A stretch of 44,230 nt of DNA, from NCBI GenBank assembly GCA_025362815.1, contig JANYFG010000029.1, positions 1-44,230 on the forward strand, written 5' to 3'. This stretch comes from Rhodospirillales bacterium. Lineage in GTDB: Bacteria; Pseudomonadota; Alphaproteobacteria; Acetobacterales; Acetobacteraceae. The notes under the pieces are model-generated. The model had not been told where the DNA came from. It saw only the letters and a list, made by a program, of their open reading frames with translations, and searched no databases. This document shows positions 23,212 through 31,873 of this stretch, piece after piece; the stretch's first letter is position 1; each line of letters starts with the position of its first letter. Both the position numbers and the translations under genes were made by a program.

Positions 23212-25291
23212 TCAACGACGCGAAGCTCCGCTTTTCCGCCACCAGGGTTTCCAGCAGCTTCGACGGCTCCCAGCCCGGGCCGCTTTGCGCGTGCATCTCC
23301 TTCACCGTGGCAAGCACCGTGTCGAGACCGGCTTCGTCCGCCGCCTGCATCGGCCCGCCGCGCCAGGCCGGAAAGCCGTAGCCGTGCACCAGCACCACAT
23401 CGATATCGGACGGGCGGGCGGCGACCCCCTCTTCCAGGATCCTGGCACCCTCGTTGGCCATGGCGGCCAGCACGCGCGACTGGATTCGCTCGGCGGGCAC
23501 CGGCTGGCGGGTGATGCCGCGTTCGGCCGACGCCCGTTCGACCAGGGCCGTGATCGCAGGGTCGATCTCGCGCTTGCCGTCGCGGTGCAGGTAATAGCCG
23601 GCGCCGGTCTTTTGGCCGAAACGGCCCTGCTCGGCGATCCAGTCGGCGATCGGCACGTAGCGGGCGGCCAGGTTGCGGGTGGGGGCGAGGCGTTTGCGCT
23701 GCGCCCAGCCGATGTCGAGCCCGGCGAGGTCGGCCACGGCATACGGGCCCATCGCCATGCCCCAGGATTCCAGGGCGCGATCGATCTCGTGCGGCAGCGC
23801 GCCGTCTTCCAGCGCGAAATCGCACTGCTTGCGCCAGGTGGAAAAGATGCGGTTGCCGATGAAGCCGTCGCAGATGCCGGAGACGACCGGCTGCTTGCCG
23901 ATGCGTTTGGCCAGCGCCAGCGCGGTTGCCAGCACGGCGGGCGCGAGGCGCGCGGGCCGCACGATCTCGAGCAGCTTCATCACGTGGGCGGGGCTGAAGA
24001 AATGCAGCCCCAGCACCCGCTCGGGATGCACCACCACATCGGCCAGCAGGTCGATATCGAGATAGGAGGTGTTGCTGGCCAGGATGGCGTCGGCGCGCGT
24101 GATGGCCGAGAGCCTGCGGAACACATCCTGCTTGGCGTCGATGTTCTCGATGATCGCCTCGATCACGAGGTCGGCCTGGGCCAGCGCGGCCATCTCGGTG
24201 GAAAAGGTCACGCGGGCGAGGCGTGCGGCGTGGCCGGCTTCGGTGAGCCGGCCGGATGCGAGCTGGCGGTCATACACCGCCCGCACGCGCGCTTCGGCGG
24301 CGCGCACGGCGTCGTCGCCGACTTCCACGAGCGTGACGGACAGGCCCGAATCCGCGAGCGAGATCGCGATGCCGGAGCCCATGGTGCCGCCGCCGATCAC
24401 GCCGGCGGTGGCGATGGGCAGGGGGGGTTCGTCGGTCGGTGCCTTGGCGGCGGCGCGGTCGGCGGCGAAGATGTGGCGCAGGGCGCGGGATTGCGGGCCG
24501 GCGCGCAGGGCCTGGAACGCCTCGCTCTCGCGCGCCAGGGCGTCGTCGAACGGCGCGTCGAGCGACCAGGAGACGGCCTCGGCGGCGCGGACGGGGGCGA
24601 TGGCGCCACGGGCCCGCTTCCCCACGGCGGTCACGGCGGCATCGAAGGCGGCGCGGTCGACCGCGGGCGTGGGTTCATCGCGCAGCCGGGGCCAGGTGCC
24701 GGCATCCGCCAGAGCGCGGGCGGCGCTCATGGCGGCGGGGCGAAGGTCGGTTGCGATCTCGCCCACGATGCCGAGCGAGAGGGCTTCCGAGGCCGGGACA
24801 TGGCGGCCGGTGGTGATCATGTCCAGCGCCGCCAACGGTCCCACGAGTCGCGGCAGGCGCTGGGTGCCGCCGGCGCCGGGGAGCAGACCGATCTTCACCT
24901 CGGGCAGCCCGACCTTGCCCTGGGCCTCGATCACCCGGCCGTGACACGACAGTGCCACCTCCAGCCCGCCGCCGAGCGTGGTGCCGAACAACGCCGCCAC
25001 GATGGGTTTCTGGCTTGCATCGATTGCCGCGCAGACGGCGTTGGTCGTGACGGCTTGGGTGGAGCCGGCGGGGGGAACGGGGTTGTTGAACTCGCGGATA
25101 TCGGCGCCGGCCACGAAGGTGCGGCCATCGCACGCCAGCACGCCGCAGCGCAAAGCCGGGTCGGCGCCGAGTTTGTCGATGCAGGCCACCAGCCCCGCCC
25201 GCACGGCGGCGGACAACGCGTTCACCGGCGGATGGTCGATGACGATCAGGCCCACATCGCCGTGAGCTTCGAGGCGTACGAGGTCAGACAT
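23204..25291 (-). CDS. FadJ/FadB-like bifunctional enoyl-CoA hydratase / 3-hydroxyacyl-CoA dehydrogenase
   Basis: A 695-aa multifunctional beta-oxidation enzyme. The N-terminal crotonase half (about 1-190) has FVAGADIREF, the first catalytic glutamate in LGGGLEVALS and the second in GLPEVKIGLLPGAGGTQRLPRL. The dehydrogenase half (about 290-580) has the NAD site GVIGGGTMGSGIAIS and the catalytic LHFFSPAHVMKLLEIVR. Both activities look intact. Here it would act on a side chain or ring-derived acyl-CoA. Start at 25291 is the family start; a frame 94 codons longer is rejected. It lies 53 nt after the LLM monooxygenase gene and overlaps the transporter gene by 8 nt. Confidence 0.93.
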   Translation of the reverse strand: MSDLVRLEAHGDVGLIVIDHPPVNALSAAVRAGLVACIDKLGADPALRCGVLACDGRTFVAGADIREFNNPVPPAGSTQAVTTNAVCAAIDASQKPIVAALFGTTLGGGLEVALSCHGRVIEAQGKVGLPEVKIGLLPGAGGTQRLPRLVGPLAALDMITTGRHVPASEALSLGIVGEIATDLRPAAMSAARALADAGTWPRLRDEPTPAVDRAAFDAAVTAVGKRARGAIAPVRAAEAVSWSLDAPFDDALARESEAFQALRAGPQSRALRHIFAADRAAAKAPTDEPPLPIATAGVIGGGTMGSGIAISLADSGLSVTLVEVGDDAVRAAEARVRAVYDRQLASGRLTEAGHAARLARVTFSTEMAALAQADLVIEAIIENIDAKQDVFRRLSAITRADAILASNTSYLDIDLLADVVVHPERVLGLHFFSPAHVMKLLEIVRPARLAPAVLATALALAKRIGKQPVVSGICDGFIGNRIFSTWRKQCDFALEDGALPHEIDRALESWGMAMGPYAVADLAGLDIGWAQRKRLAPTRNLAARYVPIADWIAEQGRFGQKTGAGYYLHRDGKREIDPAITALVERASAERGITRQPVPAERIQSRVLAAMANEGARILEEGVAARPSDIDVVLVHGYGFPAWRGGPMQAADEAGLDTVLATVKEMHAQSGPGWEPSKLLETLVAEKRSFASLNG

Positions 25292-25344
25292 GGCGGCTCC
25301 CGCTTTTGCGCGCAGTGAACGCCCGCGCGCGGCGAAGGGCAATC

Positions 25345-26556
25345 CTACCCGGCCTTCACCGGGTCCAGCGCCGCGGCCCCGGTCAGGCGTGCGTCGAACC
25401 CCTCCGGCACGTCGCGCCCGGCATCGACATAGGCTTTGCGGATGGCGGCGACGTTGGGGCCGAAGATGGTGGAGCGGTTGGATTTCGCCCATTCGAACGA
25501 GGCCTGGAGGGTATCGAGCGAGCCCTGGAATCGGGGCATCACATACCGGGCGAACAATTCGTAGCTGCGCCACGTCGCCTCACGGTCCGCCCAGTCATGG
25601 GCGCGGAACATGAAGCCGCCGAAACCGCCATCGCTGTTGGCCACCAGATGGGCGATCCCTTCCGCCACCGTGTCAGGCGAGCCCACCAGCGTGGTGCCGG
25701 CCTTGACGCCGTCGCTGAGCGGGTCTTCGGAGCGTCCGGGCGGGCGGCCCAGCACGTCCTGGAAATACCCCACCGTCTCGGCGCGCTCGCCCACCCGCAC
25801 GTCGCGCAGCGCCGTTGCGTCGTCTTCGGCCACGTGCACGTTCATCACCATCCGCCAGTCCCGCCGGTTCATGGTCTTGCCGTGCAGGGCGGCGTTTTCC
25901 TCGGCGATGCGCCATTGGCCCGCGATCGCCTGCGGGCCGCCCGGCATGCCGGCGCCGAGCGAGAGCATGCCCACGCCGTGCTTGCCGGCCAGCATGGGGG
26001 CTGCGGGCGTGAGGGTGGACGCGATGGCGATGTCGAAGCAGGGATCGCTGTAGGGCGCCAGATGCAGCCGGGCCTCACGCAGCTCGAACCAGTCGGTCTT
26101 GATGGTCACGGGCTCCTCGCAGCGCAGCAGCGCCATGATGGCGTCCAGGCTTTCCTCCATGCGGCGGCGCTGGGTGGAGGCCTCGATGCCCATCATATAC
26201 GCGTCCGACACCAGCGCGCCGGGGCCGCAGCCGAGCATGGCGCGGCCGCGCGTCATGTGGTCGAGCTGCACCCAGCGTTGCGCCACCAGGAACGGGTGGT
26301 GATAGGGCAGGGAGGTGACGCCCGAGCCGAGCTTGATGTGTTTGGTGCGTTCGGCGGCGGCCGCGATGATCAGCTCAGGGGCGGCGATGATCTCCCAGCC
26401 GGCCGAGTGATGTTCGCCGATCCAGGCCTCGTCGTAGCCGAGCTGGTCCAGCCTCTCGATCATCTCGATATCGCGGGAAAGTGCCAGCGAGGGATTGTCG
26501 CCCACGCGATGGAAGGGGGCGAGGAAGATGCCGAACCGCATGCCGCGTTTTGCCAT
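25345..26556 (-). CDS. LLM class flavin-dependent monooxygenase, limonene-monooxygenase-like
   Basis: A 403-aa bacterial-luciferase-like enzyme using reduced flavin and oxygen. The N-terminal MRFGIFLAPFHRVGDNPSLAL, the GYDEAWIGEHHSAGWE segment and the substrate-face SGVTSLPYHHPFLVAQR are typical of the luciferase family, and length and sequence style are close to proteins annotated as limonene 1,2-monooxygenase. It is the first gene of the four-gene minus-strand unit with FadJ, BenE and M20 genes. Substrate unknown; terpene or other hydrophobic carboxylate oxidation is a guess. Divergent from the periplasmic protein gene at 26657. Confidence 0.88.
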   Translation of the reverse strand: MAKRGMRFGIFLAPFHRVGDNPSLALSRDIEMIERLDQLGYDEAWIGEHHSAGWEIIAAPELIIAAAAERTKHIKLGSGVTSLPYHHPFLVAQRWVQLDHMTRGRAMLGCGPGALVSDAYMMGIEASTQRRRMEESLDAIMALLRCEEPVTIKTDWFELREARLHLAPYSDPCFDIAIASTLTPAAPMLAGKHGVGMLSLGAGMPGGPQAIAGQWRIAEENAALHGKTMNRRDWRMVMNVHVAEDDATALRDVRVGERAETVGYFQDVLGRPPGRSEDPLSDGVKAGTTLVGSPDTVAEGIAHLVANSDGGFGGFMFRAHDWADREATWRSYELFARYVMPRFQGSLDTLQASFEWAKSNRSTIFGPNVAAIRKAYVDAGRDVPEGFDARLTGAAALDPVKAG

Positions 26557-26656
26557 GTCTTTGTCTCCGGCCCATCGATCTCGTTGCGAACTTCGGATGT
26601 TCCCTATGGCCCCATCAGAGCATTTCCATCATATCTTGCGCAAACAGGAGAATTTC

Positions 26657-27151
26657 ATGCGCCATCTTGTCCGTGCCGTCGTCTTGGCCTCACTTTTCGC
26701 CGCACCGGCATGGGCGCAGAAGGTGGGGCAGACCATCGATGTCGGCGGGTGGAAGATTTCCAGCCAGACCAACAAGGACGGCAGCACCGGTTGTGCGGCA
26801 ACGTTCGTGTATGACGACAAGAGCATGATCTCGTTCGCGCTGGACAACGACCACGTTCACATGTTCATCGTCTCCGAGCCCAGCGCGAAGATGAAGGAGG
26901 GGTCGCAGACCTCGCTCAAATATCGCATCGACAAGGGCCCGAGCTTCAGCGGCACCGGCATCGCCGCCAGCTCCACCTTGCTCGCGGTGCCGATCGCCGA
27001 TGGCCAGATGGACAAGGTGTATGACGCCTTCATGCGCGGCAACACGCTCTATATCAGCCTGGGCGACATGGATTTCGAAGAGCCGCTGGAAGGTTCCAGC
27101 GACGCCATCAGCGCCTTGAGCGCGTGCCAGGACAAATTGCCGAAGCGTTGA
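26657..27151 (+). CDS. Exported periplasmic protein, unknown function
   Basis: A 164-aa protein with a clean signal peptide (cleavage after APAWA, about residue 20) and a beta-rich mature domain starting VGQTIDVGGWKISSQTNKDGSTGCAAT. The late GNTLYISLGDMDFEEPLEGSSDAISALSACQD, with the C near the end, vaguely resembles IalB-type proteins (invasion-associated locus B), where a C..C pair and SLxG precede a helix. AGGAG lies before the ATG at 26657. A stem-loop follows at 27158. I do not claim a function. Confidence 0.85.
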   Translation: MRHLVRAVVLASLFAAPAWAQKVGQTIDVGGWKISSQTNKDGSTGCAATFVYDDKSMISFALDNDHVHMFIVSEPSAKMKEGSQTSLKYRIDKGPSFSGTGIAASSTLLAVPIADGQMDKVYDAFMRGNTLYISLGDMDFEEPLEGSSDAISALSACQDKLPKR

Positions 27152-27157
27152 AAATGC

Positions 27158-27190
27158 CCAGGGCGCCTGCACGAGCTGCCAGCGCCCTGG
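27158..27190 (+). terminator. Stem-loop after the periplasmic protein gene
   Basis: Nine perfect pairs, CCAGGGCGC (27158-27166) with GCGCCCTGG (27182-27190), around a 15-nt loop, 6 nt past the stop. No U-tract on the plus strand; on the minus strand TTTTC follows. Probably terminates the upstream gene. Confidence 0.55.
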
Positions 27191-27220
27191 TGTGCTTCAC
27201 CGGTGATACGCTTAAAATGC

Positions 27221-27249
27221 TTGACTTTTGTGCACTGCACTCGTAGTGG
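27221..27249 (+). promoter_or_regulatory. Candidate promoter of the DEAD-box helicase
   Basis: TTGACT (27221-27226), 17 nt, TAGTGG (27244-27249). Between them lies the 11-bp palindrome GTGCACTGCAC (27230-27240), a possible operator. From here the untranslated leader of the helicase mRNA would be about 185 nt, as is common for cold-shock helicase genes. Confidence 0.45.
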
Positions 27250-27439
27250 GTCACGGCGCCCCTTGATGTGGTTTTGTGCGCTGCCAGCCAGGACAAGTCT
27301 GCGTCCCGGCGCCAACGCTCCCAGGTAGCCCTTCACACTCAGCAATAAGCGCCGGTCCGCGGTCCTGTCGACCGTAGGCGACGCGCGCGCATCCTGCCCC
27401 ATCCGGGCGGGAGGCGCGGTGTCGACACGCGAGAGTAGT

Positions 27440-28591
27440 ATGATGACTTTTGACGAACTCGGGCTTTGCCCACCCTTGCTCAAGGCGCTCGCCGCCGAGG
27501 GCTATACCACCCCCACCCCCATCCAGCTGCAGGCGATCCCGCATGCCATGACGGGCCGTGACGTTCAGGGCATCGCCCAGACCGGCACCGGCAAGACCGC
27601 GGCGTTCGCCCTGCCGATCCTGCACCGCCTGGCCGCCACCCCCAAGCGCGTGGGCCCCGGCGGCTGCCGCGTGCTGGTGCTGGCGCCCACGCGCGAGCTC
27701 GCCAGCCAGATCTCGGAAAGCTTCCGGGTCTATGGCAAGTTCATGAACCTCAAGACCACCGTGATGTTCGGCGGCGTGCCGAAGGGCCGCCAGGCGCGGG
27801 CCATGCAGATGGGTGTGGACGTTCTTGTGGCCACGCCGGGCCGCCTGATGGACCATATGCAGGATCGCACCGTGCGGCTCGACCAGGTGGAGATCCTGGT
27901 GCTCGACGAGGCCGATCACATGCTCGACCTTGGCTTCATCGTGCCGATCCGCCGCATCGTCCAGCAGATCCCGGCCCAGCGTCAGGTGCTGTTCTTCTCG
28001 GCCACCATGCCGTCTGAGATCGGCGGGCTTGCCGCGCAGATGCTGAAGAACCCTGCCCAGGTGGCCGTGACGCCGGTGGCCACCACGGCCGAGCGCGTGG
28101 AGCAGCACGTGATCATGGTCGAAACCTCCCGCAAGCGCGCGGTGCTGTTCGACCTTCTGATGGGCCCTGCCACCGGCCGCACGCTGGTGTTCACCCGCAC
28201 CAAGCACGGTGCCGATCGCGTGGTGAAGTATCTGGAGGAATCGGGCCTCGCCGCCGCCGCCATCCATGGCAACAAAAGCCAGGGTCAGCGGGAGCACGCG
28301 CTCGCCAATTTCCGGTCCGGCAAGTGCCGCGTGCTGATCGCCACCGACATCGCCGCCCGTGGCATCGATGTCGACGGCGTGACGCATGTTGTGAACTACG
28401 ATCTGCCGAACGTGCCCGAAAGCTACGTCCATCGTATCGGCCGCACCGCGCGTGCCGGTGCCACCGGGGTTGCGATCAGCCTGTGCGACGGTGAGGAGCG
28501 CGCATTTTTGCGAGGGATCGAAAAATTGATCCGCGCGAAGGTCCCCGTCATGGCCTCGCCTTCGGCTCCCCAGCAGCGCCGGGCCGCTTAA
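27440..28591 (+). CDS. DEAD-box ATP-dependent RNA helicase, RhlE-like
   Basis: A 383-aa RNA helicase core, the compact form without a long C-terminal tail. Motifs run in order: Q motif (GYTTPTPIQLQAIPHAM), I AQTGTGKT, Ia PTRELASQI, GG, Ib TPGRL, II DEAD at about 156-159, III SAT, then VFTRTKHGAD, IV and V (IATDIAARGIDVDG), and VI HRIGRTARAG. Such helicases act in ribosome assembly and mRNA turnover, often in cold. I chose ATG 27440 (another ATG follows directly); a GTG at 27419 in frame is possible. A hairpin follows 14 nt past the stop. Confidence 0.93.
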   Translation: MMTFDELGLCPPLLKALAAEGYTTPTPIQLQAIPHAMTGRDVQGIAQTGTGKTAAFALPILHRLAATPKRVGPGGCRVLVLAPTRELASQISESFRVYGKFMNLKTTVMFGGVPKGRQARAMQMGVDVLVATPGRLMDHMQDRTVRLDQVEILVLDEADHMLDLGFIVPIRRIVQQIPAQRQVLFFSATMPSEIGGLAAQMLKNPAQVAVTPVATTAERVEQHVIMVETSRKRAVLFDLLMGPATGRTLVFTRTKHGADRVVKYLEESGLAAAAIHGNKSQGQREHALANFRSGKCRVLIATDIAARGIDVDGVTHVVNYDLPNVPESYVHRIGRTARAGATGVAISLCDGEERAFLRGIEKLIRAKVPVMASPSAPQQRRAA

Positions 28592-28605
28592 AACAAGCGT
28601 ATCTT

Positions 28606-28635
28606 GCCCGCCCGACACGTAATCGTCGGGCGGGC
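28606..28635 (+). terminator. Hairpin terminator after the RNA helicase
   Basis: A perfect 11-bp stem, GCCCGCCCGAC (28606-28616) with GTCGGGCGGGC (28625-28635), and an 8-nt loop, 14 nt downstream of the helicase stop. No U-tract follows. Confidence 0.65.
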
Positions 28636-28725
28636 TCGGTGCGGTCACGAAGTTGTTTTCACTTCAGCATTGACGTGCGGCAATGGAACAATCATGCATC
28701 TGAAACTCATTATTGGGATTTCAGC

Positions 28726-29838
28726 ATGCATGTGCTCCCCCGACGCTCGCTGCTTGCCGCGTGCCTGTCCGCCGGAGTGATGCCGTCGGGGGCGCGCGCG
28801 GAATCGGACGTGGGGGCTTCGGCGCTGAATGCGCGGGCCCGCCGCAAAGGCCTTTTCTTCGGGTCCGCCGTCAGTGACGAACATCTCAAAGGTGATCCCG
28901 CCCTGCTCGCCCGGGTGGATGCTGAAGCGGGCATCGTGGTGGGTGAGGCGTCGTTCAAATGGGCCGATCTGCATCCCGAGGCGGACCGCTACGATTACGG
29001 CCGCGCCGATGCGTTGCTGGCCTGGGCGAACGCGAGGCGCATCCGCGTGCGCGGCCACACCCTGGTGTGGCATGAAGGCAATCCGGACTGGCTGGAACCG
29101 TCGCTGAATGCCGCCAACGCGGAAAAGCTGCTGACGGGGCATATCAAAAACGTCGCCACGCATTTTGCCGGCAAGCTGCAACATTGGGACGTGGTCAACG
29201 AGGTTCTGCAGCCGGACGACAACCAGCCTCTGGCCCTGCGCCAGACGCTTTGGCTGAAGGCGCTGGGCCCCGCCTATATCGACATCGCCTTTCACGCCAC
29301 CAAGGCGGCGGACCCGAGCGCGTTGCGCGTCATCAACGAGTTCGGCACCGATTATGCCATGCCCTGGCAGGAACGCCGCCGCGTGGCGCTGCTGGCGCTG
29401 CTGGCGGATCTGCTGCGTCGGGGTGTGCCGGTGCAGGCGGTGGGCCTGCAGGCGCATCTGGATGCCGGCGAGACCACGCTCGACCAGAAGGTGCTGAGCC
29501 GGTTCATCGCCGAGATCGCCGGCATGGGGCTGAAAATCATCGTCACCGAGCTCGACGTGCGCGACCAGCGTTTGCCGGCCAACGTGGCATCACGTGATAC
29601 CGCGGTGGCCGACCATGCGCGCGCCTGGCTGGATGCGGTGCTGCCGAACCCGGCGGTGCTGGGCGTGCTGAGCTGGGGGCTTTCGGACCGTCGGAGCTGG
29701 CTCAACGATAAATTCGCCCGCGCCGACAAGCTGGCGCAGCGCGCCTTGCCGCTGGATGTGGATCTCAACCGCAAGAAGCTGTGGTTCGCCATCGCGGGCG
29801 CCATCGACGCGGCCCCGGCCCGGCCCACCAGCTCGTAA
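28726..29838 (+). CDS. Secreted GH10 endo-1,4-beta-xylanase
   Basis: A 370-aa glycoside hydrolase family 10 enzyme. A signal peptide (PRRSLLAACLSAGVMPSGARA) opens it; the twin arginines allow a Tat route. The domain has the family's GHTLVWHEGNPDWL, the acid/base glutamate in WDVVNE (residue 159) and the nucleophile glutamate in IIVTELDVR (residue 275). It then ends in WGLSDRRSWL, the GH10 tryptophan loop. There is no carbohydrate-binding module and no neighbouring xylan-utilisation gene, so it looks like a lone secreted hydrolase, perhaps acting on plant hemicellulose or the cell's own polysaccharide. The start at 28726 has only a weak ribosome binding site. Confidence 0.93.
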   Translation: MHVLPRRSLLAACLSAGVMPSGARAESDVGASALNARARRKGLFFGSAVSDEHLKGDPALLARVDAEAGIVVGEASFKWADLHPEADRYDYGRADALLAWANARRIRVRGHTLVWHEGNPDWLEPSLNAANAEKLLTGHIKNVATHFAGKLQHWDVVNEVLQPDDNQPLALRQTLWLKALGPAYIDIAFHATKAADPSALRVINEFGTDYAMPWQERRRVALLALLADLLRRGVPVQAVGLQAHLDAGETTLDQKVLSRFIAEIAGMGLKIIVTELDVRDQRLPANVASRDTAVADHARAWLDAVLPNPAVLGVLSWGLSDRRSWLNDKFARADKLAQRALPLDVDLNRKKLWFAIAGAIDAAPARPTSS

Positions 29839-29933
29839 CGGCCTGGCGCTGCTATCCGCCTCATACGACGGGGCACTCGGAACATCTTCCCGCCGTCTCC
29901 CGTTAGTGTGCGAAAACGCAGTGGGAGCAGGGC

Positions 29934-30755
29934 ATGGCCTTCGTCGAAACGCCGGACGGCGTGAAGCTTTTCTACAACGACTGGGGCCAGGGCCCGGTGG
30001 TGATCCTCATCCATGGTTGGCCGCTGAACGGCGACATGTGGGAATATCAGGCGCGCGTGCTGGCGGGGCAGGGCTTTCGCGTCATCGCCTATGACCGTCG
30101 CGGCTTTGGCCGGTCGGACCAGCCCTGGAGCGGCTACGACTACGATACGATGGCCGACGATCTGCACGCGCTGATCACGACACTGGACCTGAACGCCGTC
30201 TCGCTCGTGGGCTTCTCGATGGGCGGCGGCGAGGTGGCGCGCTATCTCGGCCGTCATGGCAGCGCACGCGTGGCCAAGGCCTGCCTGATCTCCGCCGTGA
30301 CACCCTTCCTGCTCAAAACCGACGACAATCCCGGTGGCGTCGATGTGTCCGTGTTCGAAAGCATGGTCGCCGGCCTGGAAAAGGACCGGCCGGGCTTCCT
30401 CGCCCCGTTCATCAAGACGTTCCTGGGCGCCGGGATGCTGAATTTCTCGGTGTCGTCGGAACTGCAGCAGGCGTCGCTGACGCAGGCGATGACGGCGTCT
30501 CCGAAGGCCACGATCGACTGCGTGCGGGCGTTTTCCGAGACGGATTTCCGTCAGGACATGAAGGCCTTCACCATTCCCACGCTGATCATCCATGGCACCA
30601 GCGATGCCACGGTGCCGATGGATGTGTCCGGTCGGCGCGCGCACGAGATGGTGCCGACGGCGACGTTCCTGGAATATGACGGCGAGCCGCATGGGCTGCA
30701 TTTCACGGCCAAGGATCGGCTGAACAAGGATCTGTTTGAGTTTCTTAGGACTTAA
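29934..30755 (+). CDS. Alpha/beta hydrolase, chloroperoxidase/esterase type
   Basis: A 273-aa alpha/beta-fold hydrolase of the non-haem chloroperoxidase / arylesterase group. The nucleophile elbow is VGFSMGGGEVARY, the oxyanion region LIHGWPLNGDMWEYQ, the acid in LIIHGTSDATVPMD, and the catalytic histidine in YDGEPHGLHFTAKDRL. These proteins act as esterases or perhydrolases in vitro; the natural substrate is unknown. It is monocistronic and convergent with the AstE-like gene; the pair of AT-rich palindromes lies just after it. No signal peptide. Confidence 0.92.
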   Translation: MAFVETPDGVKLFYNDWGQGPVVILIHGWPLNGDMWEYQARVLAGQGFRVIAYDRRGFGRSDQPWSGYDYDTMADDLHALITTLDLNAVSLVGFSMGGGEVARYLGRHGSARVAKACLISAVTPFLLKTDDNPGGVDVSVFESMVAGLEKDRPGFLAPFIKTFLGAGMLNFSVSSELQQASLTQAMTASPKATIDCVRAFSETDFRQDMKAFTIPTLIIHGTSDATVPMDVSGRRAHEMVPTATFLEYDGEPHGLHFTAKDRLNKDLFEFLRT

Positions 30756-30765
30756 GCGGGAAGAT

Positions 30766-30787
30766 GTTCTTTTGTGAACAAAAGAAC
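30766..30787. repeat. AT-rich palindrome 1 of an intergenic element
   Basis: A 22-nt near-perfect palindrome (9-10 pairs around a TGAA loop) 10 nt after the hydrolase stop. Followed by A-tracts. It could serve as a terminator in either direction. Part of a compound element with the palindrome at 30863 and the inverted repeat ACTTCATTCGCT / AGTGAATGAAGT (30794-30805 and 30844-30855). Confidence 0.7.
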
Positions 30788-30862
30788 CAAAAAACTTCAT
30801 TCGCTGGTTGGCATGAGTCGGAGATTTCCGCACCACGCACATGAGTGAATGAAGTCCTTTTG

Positions 30863-30886
30863 CTTCTTTTTCTTCAGAAAAAGAAG
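30863..30886. repeat. AT-rich palindrome 2 of an intergenic element
   Basis: A 24-nt palindrome (10-11 pairs, loop TTCA), 9 nt before the convergent stop of the AstE-like gene at 30896. With its neighbour at 30766 it bounds a 140-nt AT-rich intergenic region in GC-rich DNA. Confidence 0.7.
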
Positions 30887-30895
30887 ATTTCTTGC

Positions 30896-31873
30896 TTACT
30901 CTGCCACAAAACGCGCCAGGCGAACGGCGGTGTGGCCGCGGCTGGGGCGCAGGCTCGGCATCACCAGCAGGCACTCGTCATAGGGTGTGCGGATCTCGGT
31001 GGTGCCGTCCATCGCAATCAGCGTGTTGCGGCGCGCGATGATGTCACCACCCCTGAACACCTGCACGAAGGCGAAACCGGCGGTTGCTGCGGTGATGACG
31101 TGGCTGACCTTCGCCACGCGCGGCGCGGAGGGCGCGGCCGCCTCCGGCAGCAGCGGGATCATGCCGTGGTGTTGCAGCAGCGTCATCGCCACCCTGGCCG
31201 TCATGGCGACGGTGGAAGGCTGCCAGTGCTGGCCGGCTTCGATCAGATTGGCCGTCTGCGGCGTGGCCGGCTCGATGAACAGGCCGTAGTCGATCATCCG
31301 CCTGCCGCTGACATGGCCGGCATCTGCCACAATGAGGTCCGGCGCGCCGATCGCCTCGGCCATCGCGCGCCCCTTGGCCGTGGCGCCACACAGCATCAGC
31401 GGATCGGACGGCCAGAGCATCGAATGCAGGTCGAGCAGAATGTCGACCCCGTCGATATGCTTGCGCATTTCGCGGGCGCGCCGCGTCTCGCAGGTGGCAC
31501 GCGCGCCGTCGAGCACGTCTGTGTCCCACACCCGGTTCAGATCCTCGTCCACGAAGCGGCTGGCGGTGGGCTGCGCGGGGTCGAACCGGGCGAAGGCGGC
31601 GAGGTTGGCGAACCCCAGCGTGAGCGTGCCGCGCTGCGGCCGGATCTGCTCGCGCAGCAGGCGGTCCAGCACGATGGCGCCGGCGATCTCGTTGCCGTGC
31701 ACCAGCGCCACCAGCGCGATATGCGGGCCGGGACGGTCGCTGCGGAACATGGTGAAACCGGGCAGGCCGATATTGCCAGCCATCCACGGGGACAGGTCGG
31801 GGGCGCTCAGCCTGACGTCGAATTCCGGCAGCACCGGTTGGGCGAACGTCACGCCATCCCGACCGGCCGTCAT
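30896..31873 (-). CDS. Succinylglutamate desuccinylase/aspartoacylase family protein
   Basis: A 325-aa zinc-dependent deacylase of the AstE/AspA family. The first metal-binding group is VALVHGNEIAGAIV (H and E), later the DEDLNRVW arginine motif and LLDLHSM with the third ligand. Members remove succinyl or acetyl groups from amino acids. Its ATG at 31873 overlaps the stop of the ArgE-like gene (ATGA), so the two deacylases are translated together and probably act on related N-acyl amino acids. Divergent to a peptide importer. The family also contains members with other acyl or methyl substrates. Confidence 0.9.
   Translation of the reverse strand: MTAGRDGVTFAQPVLPEFDVRLSAPDLSPWMAGNIGLPGFTMFRSDRPGPHIALVALVHGNEIAGAIVLDRLLREQIRPQRGTLTLGFANLAAFARFDPAQPTASRFVDEDLNRVWDTDVLDGARATCETRRAREMRKHIDGVDILLDLHSMLWPSDPLMLCGATAKGRAMAEAIGAPDLIVADAGHVSGRRMIDYGLFIEPATPQTANLIEAGQHWQPSTVAMTARVAMTLLQHHGMIPLLPEAAAPSAPRVAKVSHVITAATAGFAFVQVFRGGDIIARRNTLIAMDGTTEIRTPYDECLLVMPSLRPSRGHTAVRLARFVAE

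Noticed and set aside
23099..25318. 739-codon plus-strand frame over the BenE-like and FadJ-like genes
   Set aside because: Gly/Arg/His-rich antisense frame; the FadJ-like protein beneath has all catalytic residues.
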